Origin: Lichenicola sp964236105
GTDB taxonomy: Bacteria; Pseudomonadota; Alphaproteobacteria; Acetobacterales; Acetobacteraceae
Assembly (NCBI GenBank): GCA_964236105.1
Contig: CAXSBC010000012.1
Span: 1 to 64,000, forward strand
Direction: 5' to 3'
Length of the DNA: 64,000 bases
This document shows, piece by piece, positions 33,609 through 41,263 of the stretch. Both the position numbers and the translations under genes were made by a program. The notes beneath the pieces were generated by a model that had not been told where the DNA came from, did no database searches, and worked only from the letters and a program-made list of their open reading frames with translations. Each line of letters begins with the position of its first letter. Position 1 is the first letter of the stretch.

Positions 33609-34235
33609 ATGACGGCCATCATGACCACCACACGGCGTTCCGCTGCCCTGCTCGCCGGCTCGCTGCTCGGCGCGGCCTCCGCCGCGATGCTGCCGACGAC
33701 GCCGGCGCACGCGCAGGCGACCGGGAGCTACACGCTGACCAGGATCACCTTCCAGGGCAACGTCTTGGTGCCGACCAGCGAGCTGGAGGCGGCGCTGCCG
33801 ATCCAGGTCGGCCAGACGATCGACCAGGACGGGCTGCAGGCGAACGTGGCGGCGATCGGGCAGGTGTATCGCCGGCACAATGTCGGCACCGACATCACCC
33901 AGCGCCTGTCGACGCTGCACAAGAAGGCGATGATCACCTATGTCATGGCCGAGAAGGCGCCGGTGGCGCCGACCGTCACCCATGTCGGCATCACCGCCGA
34001 CCACGTCACGGTCACCGGCAATGCCCGCATCAAGACGCCGGCCATCCTGGCGGCCGCGAACGTCAGGCCAGGCGACGGCCTCACCACCGACAAGATCAAG
34101 GCGGCGCAGGACGCGATCAGCGCGCTGTACAAGAAGTCCAATATCGGCTCCACGGTCTCGACCGACTGGACCAACACCGCCACGCCGCAGCATGTCGACC
34201 TGGTGTTCAAGATCGTCGAGAAGGCCGACGACTAG
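33609..34235 (+). CDS. Secreted protein with POTRA-like repeats
   Basis: This is a 208-residue protein. A signal peptide runs to about PAHA|QA (residue 36). The mature part has two segments that resemble POTRA domains, the first being YTLTRITFQGNVLVPTSELE, continuing AALPIQVGQTIDQDGLQANV, and the second VTHVGITADHVTVTGNARIK, continuing TPAILAAANVRPGDGLTTDK. POTRA domains usually precede a BamA or TpsB barrel, but here the protein ends after them. It begins 6 bases after the cyanase stop. It may be a periplasmic accessory to outer-membrane assembly. The ATG at 33621 is an equally possible start. Confidence 0.72.
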   Translation: MTAIMTTTRRSAALLAGSLLGAASAAMLPTTPAHAQATGSYTLTRITFQGNVLVPTSELEAALPIQVGQTIDQDGLQANVAAIGQVYRRHNVGTDITQRLSTLHKKAMITYVMAEKAPVAPTVTHVGITADHVTVTGNARIKTPAILAAANVRPGDGLTTDKIKAAQDAISALYKKSNIGSTVSTDWTNTATPQHVDLVFKIVEKADD

Positions 34236-34252
34236 GCTGCCCGCTTAAAGGT

Positions 34253-34300
34253 TCAGCGCCAGGATCAGCGCCAGGATCAGCGCCCGGATCAGCGGCGGAG
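34253..34300. repeat. 12-bp tandem repeat at convergent junction
   Basis: TCAGCGCCAGGA occurs twice, then TCAGCGCCCGGA, then a diverged fourth unit. The array spans the gap after the POTRA gene and the last codons of the BluB-like gene on the minus strand, so copy-number change could alter that C-terminus. Confidence 0.7.
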
Positions 34301-34948
34301 CAGGCGGGGGGCCTCGGCGCGGCGGCGGTCCCATCCGGCGCGCTCCAGTTCCGGGGTGTCGTCCTCGGCCTGCGGGTAGCCCAGGCAGAAATAGCCGATG
34401 AACATCCAGCCGGACGGGACCTCCAGGGCGGCGGCCACGGCGGCGGGATCGAGGATCGAGACCCAGCCGAGGCCGAGGCCGGCCGCGCGGGCGGCGAGCC
34501 ACAGCGTATGGGCGGCCATCACCGCCGAATAGGCGGTGGTCTCCGGCATGGTCGCGCGGCCCAGCCCGTGCCCCTGGTCCGGGTCCGGCTCGGCGAACAC
34601 GGCGAGATGGCAGGGAGCGTCATCGAGGCCGGCCAGCTTGAGGCGCGCGTAGGAGGCCATCCGATCGGCCGGCTGCGTCGCGAGCGCGCGGGCGTTGCAG
34701 GCCGCAAAGCTCGCGCGCACGGCGTCTCGGCGGGCCGGATCGTCGACGGCGACGAAGCGCCAGGGCTGGCTGAGCCCGACCGACGGGGCAAGGCAGGCGA
34801 GCTCGAGCAGCGCCTCCAGCATCCCGGCCGGCAGCGCGTCCGGCCGGAAGCGCCGGACGTCGCGGCGCCACCGGAACAGCTCGGCCAGCCGGTCGCGGAA
34901 GGCGCCGTCGAAGGTCGGGCCGGACGAAGCGGCGGCGGAGGGCGTCAT
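34289..34948 (-). CDS. bluB: Nitroreductase-fold protein, BluB-like 5,6-dimethylbenzimidazole synthase
   Basis: This is a 219-residue flavoprotein. The BluB pattern is visible: RRDVRRFRPDALP, CLAPSVGLSQPWRFV, GLGRATMPETTAYS, AGLGLGWVSILDP and the C-terminal GYFCLGYPQ. BluB fragments FMNH2 to form the lower ligand of cobalamin. Without structural residues checked, a general nitroreductase remains possible. The C-terminal codons lie in a 12-bp tandem repeat. The gene is divergent from the S9 peptidase and not linked to other cobalamin genes here. Confidence 0.85.
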   Translation of the reverse strand: MTPSAAASSGPTFDGAFRDRLAELFRWRRDVRRFRPDALPAGMLEALLELACLAPSVGLSQPWRFVAVDDPARRDAVRASFAACNARALATQPADRMASYARLKLAGLDDAPCHLAVFAEPDPDQGHGLGRATMPETTAYSAVMAAHTLWLAARAAGLGLGWVSILDPAAVAAALEVPSGWMFIGYFCLGYPQAEDDTPELERAGWDRRRAEAPRLLRR

Positions 34949-35055
34949 GACGGGGTTCTACAACAGCCGGTCGAAGCCGGCAGCCCGGCGGCTCTTGTTC
35001 CGGCGCCCGTTGGAGGCACTACTGCGCCGACCCATCGCCAAGCCGGATACCCGCC

Positions 35056-37260
35056 ATGCCTTATCTCCCCCTGCGTCACGCGACCCTCCTGCTCGGCATC
35101 GGCCTGTCGCTGCCATCCTGCCTGCCGGGCCGGGGACAGGCGGCCGAGGGATGCTTCGAGACCCTGGCCGCGACGCGGAGCTACACGCTGGGCATGCCGT
35201 CGCACGCGGTGCCGACGCCGGACGGCAGGTCGGTGCTGTTCCTGCGCTCCGGGCCGCGCGACACGGCGCTCGGGCTGTTCCGCTTCGACCTGGCGACGGG
35301 GACCGAGACCGCGCTGGCGCGGCCGGATGCGGCGCCCGAGCAGCTGTCGGTGGCGGAAAAGGCGCGTCGCGAGCGGGCGCGGATGACGCTGTCCGGGATC
35401 ACCGACTTCGCGGTGTCGCGCGACGGGGCGACCGTGCTGGTGAGCCAGGGCGACCGGCTGAGCCGCCTGGCACTCGCCGACGGGCGCAGCACGCCGGTGC
35501 CGGGGGCGGGATGGATCGCGCCGCGCCTGTCGCCGGACGGCCGCTTCGTGGCGGCGGTGCGCGACAACGACCTGCATGTGGTCGACCTCGCCAGCGGCCA
35601 GGACCGGCAGCTCACCACCGGCGGCAGCGAGACGCTGACGCACGGTCTGGCCGAGTTCGCCGCCGCCGAGGAGCTCGAGCGGGCGGACGGTGCCTGGTGG
35701 TCGCCCGACGGCGGCACGCTGCTCTACGAGGAGGCCGACACCTCCGGCGTCGAGCGGCACTTCATCGCCGATCCCGTGCACCCCGACCGCGCGCCGGTGG
35801 AGTTCCGCTATCCGCGCGCCGGCACCGCCAACGCGGTGCTCCGGCTCGGGCTGATCGCGCGGGATGGCGGGCCGACGCGTTGGGTGGACTGGGATCACGC
35901 CGCGTTCCCCTATCTCGCCCGGGTGGTGTGGCCGCAGCGAGGCGGGCGGCTGTCGCTGGTGGTGCTGAACCGGAGCCAGACCGAGGAGCGGCTGCTGTCG
36001 GTCGATCCGGCGACCGGGCATGCGGCCACCCTGCTGCGCGAGACCGATCCCGCCTGGATCGACCTGACGCCGGGGATCGGCCAGGCCGGGCTGTCGCTGC
36101 CGCGCTGGCTGCCGGACGGATCGGGCTTCCTGTGGGCAGCCGAGCGCGGGGATCGCTGGCAGCTGGAGCTGCGCCACGCCGACGGGTCGCTGGATCATGC
36201 GGTGACCGGACCCGACCTGCCGTTCCTCGCCCTCGAGGATCTGGATGATCGTGCCGGAACGGTGACCGTGCGGGCCAACCCGGACCGGCTCGGCGAGGCG
36301 CTCTACCGGGTGTCGCTGAAGACCGGTGCCGCGCAGCCGATCGCCCGCGAGCCCGGCCTGCACGAGGCGAGCTTCGACGAGGACGGGCATGCGATCTTCG
36401 CCGACCGCTTCAGCGGCGCCGACGGCTCCGCGGCCACGCTGGTGCGCGACGCCGGCGGCCGCGTGCTGGCGACGCTGCGCAGCGTGGCTGAGGTGCCGGC
36501 ATCGCTGCCCAGGCCCGGCTTCATGACGGTGGGGGCTGCCGGGATGGACGCGATGGTCGTGCGCCCGAGGGGGTTCGTGGCGGGCCGGCGCTATCCGGTG
36601 GTGCTTTGGGTTTATGCGGGGCCGACGGCGAAGATGGTCCAGCGCTCGCCGCGCCTGTATTTCGAGGATCAGTGCCTGGCCGATCGCGGCTTCATCGTCG
36701 CCAGCATCGACGGACGCGGCACGCAGGGACGCGGGCACGACTGGGAACGGGCGATCCGGAACAACCTGATCGACCTGCCGCTCGCCGACCAGGTCGACGG
36801 GCTGAAGGCACTGGCGGCGCGGGTGCCGGAGATGGATCTCACCCGCGTCGGCGTCACCGGCTGGTCGTTCGGCGGCTACTTCACGGCCATGGCGACGATC
36901 CGGCGGCCGGACGTGTTCAAGGTGGGGGTCGCCGGCGCGCCGGTGGTGGACTTCGCCGACTACGACTCGGCCTATACCGAGCGCTATCTCGGCACCCCGC
37001 AGGCCGATCCCACCGGCTACCGCGCGAGCGACGTGCTGACCTATGCGGGCGGGTTGGCGCGGCCGCTGCTGCTGATGCATGGGCTGACCGACGACAACGT
37101 GTATTTCGAGAACACGGTGAAGCTGACCCAGGCGCTGATCGCGGCGGGCAGGCCGTATCAGCTGCTGCTGCTGCCGGGCACGCACCTGCTGTCGGATCCG
37201 GCGATCAGGGCGCGGGTGTCGGAGGTCCGGGCGGGGTTTCTGGGGGACCACCTGAAGTAA
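35056..37260 (+). CDS. S9 family prolyl oligopeptidase (DPP IV-like), secreted
   Basis: This is a 734-residue protein. An N-terminal hydrophobic leader containing LSLPSCLPG may be a signal peptide or lipobox. A seven- or eight-bladed beta-propeller follows (about 40-480), then an alpha/beta-hydrolase domain. The triad fits S604 (GWSFGGYF), D679 (HGLTDDNVYF) and H710 (LPGTHLL), as in dipeptidyl peptidase IV. The propeller also holds the Glu pair segment (AEFAAAEELERADG). It should cleave peptides after proline or related residues in the periplasm. It stands alone between divergent bluB and convergent folE; a palindromic repeat follows its stop. Confidence 0.93.
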   Translation: MPYLPLRHATLLLGIGLSLPSCLPGRGQAAEGCFETLAATRSYTLGMPSHAVPTPDGRSVLFLRSGPRDTALGLFRFDLATGTETALARPDAAPEQLSVAEKARRERARMTLSGITDFAVSRDGATVLVSQGDRLSRLALADGRSTPVPGAGWIAPRLSPDGRFVAAVRDNDLHVVDLASGQDRQLTTGGSETLTHGLAEFAAAEELERADGAWWSPDGGTLLYEEADTSGVERHFIADPVHPDRAPVEFRYPRAGTANAVLRLGLIARDGGPTRWVDWDHAAFPYLARVVWPQRGGRLSLVVLNRSQTEERLLSVDPATGHAATLLRETDPAWIDLTPGIGQAGLSLPRWLPDGSGFLWAAERGDRWQLELRHADGSLDHAVTGPDLPFLALEDLDDRAGTVTVRANPDRLGEALYRVSLKTGAAQPIAREPGLHEASFDEDGHAIFADRFSGADGSAATLVRDAGGRVLATLRSVAEVPASLPRPGFMTVGAAGMDAMVVRPRGFVAGRRYPVVLWVYAGPTAKMVQRSPRLYFEDQCLADRGFIVASIDGRGTQGRGHDWERAIRNNLIDLPLADQVDGLKALAARVPEMDLTRVGVTGWSFGGYFTAMATIRRPDVFKVGVAGAPVVDFADYDSAYTERYLGTPQADPTGYRASDVLTYAGGLARPLLLMHGLTDDNVYFENTVKLTQALIAAGRPYQLLLLPGTHLLSDPAIRARVSEVRAGFLGDHLK

Positions 37261-37264
37261 GACG

Positions 37265-37307
37265 CAGGGGCGCTGCCCCTGCACCCCGGCAAAGGCGGAG
37301 CCTTTGC
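37265..37307. repeat. Palindromic intergenic repeat, copy 3 (convergent junction)
   Basis: Two hairpins fill the gap between convergent stops: 37265-37281 (CAGGGGCGCTGCCCCTG) and 37289-37307 (GCAAAGGC-GGA-GCCTTTGC). Order, spacing and flanks match the copy at 11155. It is the best-preserved copy in the window. Confidence 0.75.
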
Positions 37308-37317
37308 AATCCGCTTT

Positions 37318-37944
37318 CTAGTCGTAGGGGGTGGCGGGGGAGGGGCGGCCGAGCATCGACAGCAGCTCCTTGCGGGTGTCGGAGTTGGTGCGGAACACGC
37401 CGAGCATGCGGCTGGTGACCATCGACACGCCGGGGCGGTGCACGCCGCGGGTGGTCATGCACTGGTGGCCGGCCTCCAGGATCACGGCGACGCCATGCGG
37501 CTGCAGCACGTCGTTGATGGTGTTGGCGATCTGCGCGGTCAGGCGCTCCTGGATCTGCAGCCGCCTAGCATAGACGTCGACCACGCGGGCAAGCTTGCTG
37601 ATGCCCACCACGCGACGGGCCGGCAGGTAGGCCACATGCGCCCGGCCGATGATCGGCACCATGTGATGCTCGCAATGGCTCTCGAAGCGGATGTCGCGCA
37701 GCAGCACGATCTCGTCATAGTCCTCGACCTCGGCGAAGGTGCGGTTGAGCATCGCCACCGGATCGTCGGCATAGCCCTGATAGAACTCCTCGTAGGACCG
37801 CACGACCCGCCTGGGGGTGTCGTGCAGCCCCTCGCGCGCCGGGTCCTCGCCTGCCCAGCGCAGCAGGGTCCGCACGGCGTCCTCGGCCTCCTCGCGGCTC
37901 GGCCGCTGCACCCCGGCCGTCCCCACCTCGACCTGGTTATCCAT
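37318..37944 (-). CDS. folE: GTP cyclohydrolase I
   Basis: This is a 208-residue enzyme that makes 7,8-dihydroneopterin triphosphate from GTP, the first step of folate synthesis. The zinc ligands are C91 and H94 (ESHCEHHM) and C162 (GHQCMTTRG). ISKLARVVDVYARRLQIQER and the TPRRV segment are conserved. It is the last of three same-strand genes, metZ-apaG-folE, with gaps of 37 and 27 bases, so the SAM-II riboswitch upstream of metZ might influence it. The stop is followed by the palindromic repeat. Confidence 0.96.
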   Translation of the reverse strand: MDNQVEVGTAGVQRPSREEAEDAVRTLLRWAGEDPAREGLHDTPRRVVRSYEEFYQGYADDPVAMLNRTFAEVEDYDEIVLLRDIRFESHCEHHMVPIIGRAHVAYLPARRVVGISKLARVVDVYARRLQIQERLTAQIANTINDVLQPHGVAVILEAGHQCMTTRGVHRPGVSMVTSRMLGVFRTNSDTRKELLSMLGRPSPATPYD

Positions 37945-37971
37945 CAGCGCATCGTCCCGGCACCGCGGCCC

Positions 37972-38448
37972 CTAGTGCACGATCCCCGGCTGATGCGGGC
38001 TGTCGAGGCTGAAGGCCGGGATCGCCACGTCGAACCGCTCTCCCGACACCGTGGCGATCATGTGGTAGGCGCCCGACATGAAGCCCGACGGCGTCTCCAG
38101 CGGCGTGCCGGAGGTGTATTCGAACGCCTCGCCGGGATCGAGCTGCGGCTGCTCGCCGACCACGCCCTCGCCCTGCACGTGCTGGATGCGGCCGGCGGCG
38201 TCGGTGATCTGCCAGGTGCGACGCAGCAGCCGGACATTCTCGCGGCCGTGATTCTCGATGCGGATGCGGTAGGCCCAGAGATACTGCCGGTCGTCCGGCT
38301 GCGACTGGTCCTCGAGGAAGACGGTGCGGACGCTGACCCGGATGCCGCGGGTGGTGGTGGTGTAGTCGCCGGCCTCGCCGCCGTCGCCGGCCGCGATCAG
38401 GTCGGAATCGATCGCCAGGCTGACCGGCATGCGTCCCTTGTCCTTCAT
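37972..38448 (-). CDS. apaG: ApaG family protein
   Basis: This is a 158-residue protein. The fibronectin-like ApaG domain runs from about residue 30 (TTRGIRVSVRTVFLEDQSQP) through YLWAYRIRIENHG, LLRRTWQITDAAG and FEYTSGTPLETPSGFMSG to the end. ApaG is linked to Co2+/Mg2+ resistance, but its biochemical role is not settled. It lies directly downstream of metZ on the same strand, a pairing common in alphaproteobacteria, and 27 bases before folE. Confidence 0.95.
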   Translation of the reverse strand: MKDKGRMPVSLAIDSDLIAAGDGGEAGDYTTTTRGIRVSVRTVFLEDQSQPDDRQYLWAYRIRIENHGRENVRLLRRTWQITDAAGRIQHVQGEGVVGEQPQLDPGEAFEYTSGTPLETPSGFMSGAYHMIATVSGERFDVAIPAFSLDSPHQPGIVH

Positions 38449-38485
38449 GGCGCTGTTCCTTCCCTGCCGCTTCGCGGTGCCGATG

Positions 38486-39706
38486 CTATTCCGCGGCCCG
38501 GCGGCTGGCCACGTCGCCGTCGCGCAATGCCGCGATGCCGCGCGACAGGTCGTCGGTCAGGTCGCGGACATCCTCCAGCCCGACCGACAGGCGGATCACG
38601 CCGTCGGTGATGCCAAGACGCGCCCGCTCGCCGGCACCGATCTTCATATGGGTGGTGGTGGCCGGATGGGTGACCATCGAGCGGCTGTCGCCCAGGTTGT
38701 TGGACACCGCGATCAGGCGCAGCGCGTTCATCAGCCGGAAGGCGCCCGCCTTGCCGCCCGCCGCCTCGAAGGTGACCAGGGTGCCGCCCTGGCTCATCTG
38801 GCGCATGGCGAGCGCGTGCTGCGGGTGGTCGGGGCGTCCGGGGAACCAGACGCGGCTGATCCCGGGCGAGGCGGCCAGGAAGGCGGCGACCGCCTCGGCG
38901 CTGCGGCTCATGGCATCGACGCGCAGCGCCAGCGTCTCCAGTCCCTTGAGCAGCACCCAGGCGTTGAAGGGCGACATCGCCGGGCCGGTGTTGCGGATGA
39001 AGGGCTGCAGCGTGTTCTCGATCCAGTCCTTGGCGCCGAGCACCGCGCCGCCCAGCACCCGGCCCTGCCCGTCCATGTGCTTGGTGCAGGAATACACCAC
39101 CACGTCGGCGCCGAACTCGATCGGCTTCTGCAGCAGCGGCGTCGCGAACACGTTGTCGACCACCACGACGGCGCCGGCCCGGTGCGCCAGGTCGCACACC
39201 GCGCGCAGGTCGACGATGTCGAGCATCGGGTTCGACGGCGTTTCCAGCAGCACGCACGCGGCAGGGGTCGCCAGCGCCGCCGCCCAGGCCTGGAGGTCGC
39301 CGCCATCGACGAACACGCTCTCGATGCCGTAGCGCGGCAGCAGGTTGGCCACGATCCAGTAGCAGGAGCCGAACAGCGCGCGGGCGGCGACGATGCGGTC
39401 GCCGGCCTTGAGGTGGCTCAGCAGGGCCGCGCTGACGGCCGCCATGCCGGTGGCGGTGGCGCGGCAGTCCTCGGCACCTTCCAGCGCGGCCAGACGCCGT
39501 TCCAGCGCGGCCACGGTCGGGTTGCCGAAGCGGCTGTACTGGTAGTGGGTGGCCTGGCCGAGAAAGGTCGCCTCAGCCTGCTCGGCATCGTCGTAGACGA
39601 AGCCCGAGGTGAGGAACATCGCCTCGCTGGTCTCGCCATAGGGCGTGCGCTCGGTGCCGGCATGGACCAGCAGGGTGGCGGGGCGGAGGGCGGTCTCGTC
39701 GGTCAT
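38486..39706 (-). CDS. metZ: O-succinylhomoserine sulfhydrylase (MetZ-like)
   Basis: This is a 406-residue PLP enzyme of the Cys/Met metabolism family. K209 in YSCTKHMDGQG binds PLP, D184 lies in VVDNVFATP, and HYQYSRFGNPTV and YGETSEAMFLTSGF are conserved. It makes homocysteine directly from an acylhomoserine and sulfide, using the product of MetX encoded 10 kb away. The start at MTDETALRPATLLVHAG gives the normal N-terminus. An in-frame ATG at 39802, just after the SAM-II riboswitch, would add 32 residues without homology. Expression should fall when SAM is plentiful. Confidence 0.93.
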   Translation of the reverse strand: MTDETALRPATLLVHAGTERTPYGETSEAMFLTSGFVYDDAEQAEATFLGQATHYQYSRFGNPTVAALERRLAALEGAEDCRATATGMAAVSAALLSHLKAGDRIVAARALFGSCYWIVANLLPRYGIESVFVDGGDLQAWAAALATPAACVLLETPSNPMLDIVDLRAVCDLAHRAGAVVVVDNVFATPLLQKPIEFGADVVVYSCTKHMDGQGRVLGGAVLGAKDWIENTLQPFIRNTGPAMSPFNAWVLLKGLETLALRVDAMSRSAEAVAAFLAASPGISRVWFPGRPDHPQHALAMRQMSQGGTLVTFEAAGGKAGAFRLMNALRLIAVSNNLGDSRSMVTHPATTTHMKIGAGERARLGITDGVIRLSVGLEDVRDLTDDLSRGIAALRDGDVASRRAAE

Positions 39707-39818
39707 CTGGCGTCCCTGTGGGGTCGAAGGCGACGGCGCAGACCGCTGTCTTCCGGGAAGGTGGCGGGAGCCGAACCTGGATGCCGAGACGGACTGCGTC
39801 ATGCGAGCCAGCCGCCAG

Positions 39819-39876
39819 GGCCTCTTTAGCGCGCTTGTTTTACCTCGCCGCAATCCGGCCGGACAAATCGCGAGGG
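39819..39876 (-). promoter_or_regulatory. SAM-II riboswitch upstream of metZ
   Basis: Read on the minus strand, the 5' arm CCUCGC pairs with GCGAGG (P1). Loop AUUUGU can pair with ACAAG downstream to form the pseudoknot. The 3' end has the conserved GCUAAAGAGG, in which AGAGG can serve as the ribosome-binding site. This is the SAM-II (metA-type) layout known in alphaproteobacteria upstream of methionine genes. SAM binding should hide the AGAGG. It ends 113 bases before the canonical metZ start, but 17 bases before an in-frame ATG at 39802. Confidence 0.85.
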
Positions 39877-39917
39877 ATGCCGCCGGCCGCCGGCGCGACC
39901 GATGGGGATCGGCACAA

Positions 39918-39947
39918 TCTCTACGAGCGGAAGCGGTCTTGCGTCAA
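39918..39947 (-). promoter_or_regulatory. Probable promoter of metZ leader
   Basis: On the minus strand, TTGACG (39947-39942) and TAGAGA (39923-39918) are separated by 18 bases. Transcription would start about 35 bases before the SAM-II element, which suits a riboswitch leader. Confidence 0.5.
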
Positions 39948-39959
39948 CAGCAAGCGCCG

Positions 39960-39988
39960 TTGCGGAGCCGTGGCCTGGACCCTATAAA
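39960..39988 (+). promoter_or_regulatory. Probable promoter of tRNA-Gly
   Basis: TTGCGG (39960-39965) and TATAAA (39983-39988) are separated by exactly 17 bases and lie 18 bases before the mature tRNA. The -35 box is 12 bases from that of the divergent metZ promoter. Confidence 0.6.
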
Positions 39989-40006
39989 GTCGGGACCGCG
40001 GTCCGG

Positions 40007-40080
40007 GCGGGTGTAGTTCAATGGTAGAACGGCAGCTTCCCAAGCTGCATACGAGGGTTCGATTCCCTTCACCCGCTCCA
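40007..40080 (+). tRNA. tRNA-Gly (anticodon CCC)
   Basis: The 74-base sequence folds as a cloverleaf: acceptor GCGGGTG/CACCCGC, D arm GTTC/GAAC, anticodon stem GCAGC/GCTGC with loop TTCCCAA (anticodon CCC, reads GGG), T arm GAGGG/CCCTT-type with TTCGATT, and encoded 3' CCA. It has its own promoter directly upstream. Confidence 0.97.
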
Positions 40081-40097
40081 TGCGCGCAGCCCGGACA

Positions 40098-40691
40098 TCA
40101 CTGGCGCGTCGGCGGCTGCGCCGTCGCCTGCCGCTCGCGGACGCGTTCCTGGTGGCGTTCGACCGAGCGCCTGAGGTTGCCGATCGGCGCTGCCGGCAGG
40201 GTGTCGTGATAGGTGTCGCCCGCCCAGACCCAGCGGTCCTTGTCGCCCACCACGAGGTCGTGCATGCCGCCGGCCGAGGTCGGCAGCACCTTGATCGGGC
40301 CGCTGACGGAGTCGAGCACCTTGATCCAGTCGCCGCCATGCTTGAGGTAGACCGAGGTCGAGCAGCCGGCCGAGCCGCACAGGCTGGCGGACTGCACCTG
40401 TACGAACAGGGCGGTCTCGCCGTGCCGGGCGGACAGCGGCGCCGAGCCGATCAGCACCAACGGGATCTCGCGGCGCTTGGCAGCGCTCGCCAGGTCGTCG
40501 GCGTTGAGCTGGCGCGCGGCCAGGTCGAGCGCGCTGCCCGGCTGCTGGGTGAGGATCACCGGGGCGGCGCCGGGGCCTGAGGCCGTCGCGTGGCCATGAT
40601 GATGGCGGGCGGCGTCGGCCGGCCGGGCCAGCAGGAGCGGCAGCAGAAGCAGAAGCGGAAACGGCGAGGGACCGGTCGGGCGGCGGATCAT
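40098..40691 (-). CDS. Secreted protein of unknown function with CGSAGC motif
   Basis: This is a 197-residue protein starting at MIRRPTGPSP, with a signal peptide rich in Leu ending near PADAA, then an RHHHGHA stretch. The mature part contains CGSAGCSTSVYLKHGGDWIKV, a Cys pair in a beta-hairpin setting seen in several uncharacterised periplasmic proteins, and WVWAGDTYHD. A longer frame upstream (to 40784) overlaps the DUF1653 start and lacks a signal, so the internal ATG is preferred. It is convergent with the tRNA gene. I do not recognise a specific function. Confidence 0.7.
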   Translation of the reverse strand: MIRRPTGPSPFPLLLLLPLLLARPADAARHHHGHATASGPGAAPVILTQQPGSALDLAARQLNADDLASAAKRREIPLVLIGSAPLSARHGETALFVQVQSASLCGSAGCSTSVYLKHGGDWIKVLDSVSGPIKVLPTSAGGMHDLVVGDKDRWVWAGDTYHDTLPAAPIGNLRRSVERHQERVRERQATAQPPTRQ

Positions 40692-40773
40692 GGTCTGGGT
40701 TCCGTGCGGCATCGCCGAGGTGCGGGGAGGCTGAGTCATACCCGGAACAAGCAAGGGCGACGAGGGGAGCAGG

Positions 40774-41001
40774 ATGGCGGTCATGCAGCCGGAGCCGGGA
40801 CTGTACCGGCACTACAAGGGCGGGCTCTACACGGTGCTCTGCGTGGGCCGGCACAGCGAGACCGAGGAATGGCTGGTCGTCTATCGGGCCGAGGCGGGCG
40901 GCACCGTCTGGATCAGGCCGCTGGCGATGTGGGCCGAGACGGTGCCGCATGGCGGGGCCGAGGTGCCGCGCTTCGCCTTTCTCCGGCCGGCACCGGACTG
41001 A
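40774..41001 (+). CDS. DUF1653 family protein
   Basis: This is a 75-residue protein. GLYRHYKGGLYTVLCVGRHS, then WLVVYRAEAGG, WIRPLAMWAE and VPRFAFL give the whole DUF1653 pattern, a small beta-rich domain sometimes fused to NUDIX or other enzymes. The function is unknown. The ATG at 40774 follows a GAGGGGAGCAGG ribosome-binding site. It stands divergent from the secreted protein gene. The 262 bases after its stop, up to the PRISE-like gene, hold no convincing gene. Confidence 0.9.
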   Translation: MAVMQPEPGLYRHYKGGLYTVLCVGRHSETEEWLVVYRAEAGGTVWIRPLAMWAETVPHGGAEVPRFAFLRPAPD

Positions 41002-41263
41002 GCGGCGAGGCCGGCACGGGATGCCGCCGGACGCGCGGCCGCAGCGCCTGCCCGGCGCGCGGTTCTGGTGTCGGCGGTTCCGGCGACACGCGTCCAGAAC
41101 GGCGCCTTCAGCCTGACGCTGCGACGGGACGTCAGCGAGATCGCCGTCGCCCTCAACGACAACGTCCCGGGCGGCGTTGGCCATGACGGTTGCGGGCTGG
41201 AGCTGCGGCTGGACGATCTGCAGGGCGTGCGGGCCGGCCGCGACCGAGGCCGCCGGTCCCCGC

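Noticed and set aside
41002..41263. A small plus-strand ORF after the DUF1653 gene
   Set aside because: It has no recognisable motif or ribosome-binding site, and the frame continues antisense into the PRISE-like gene.
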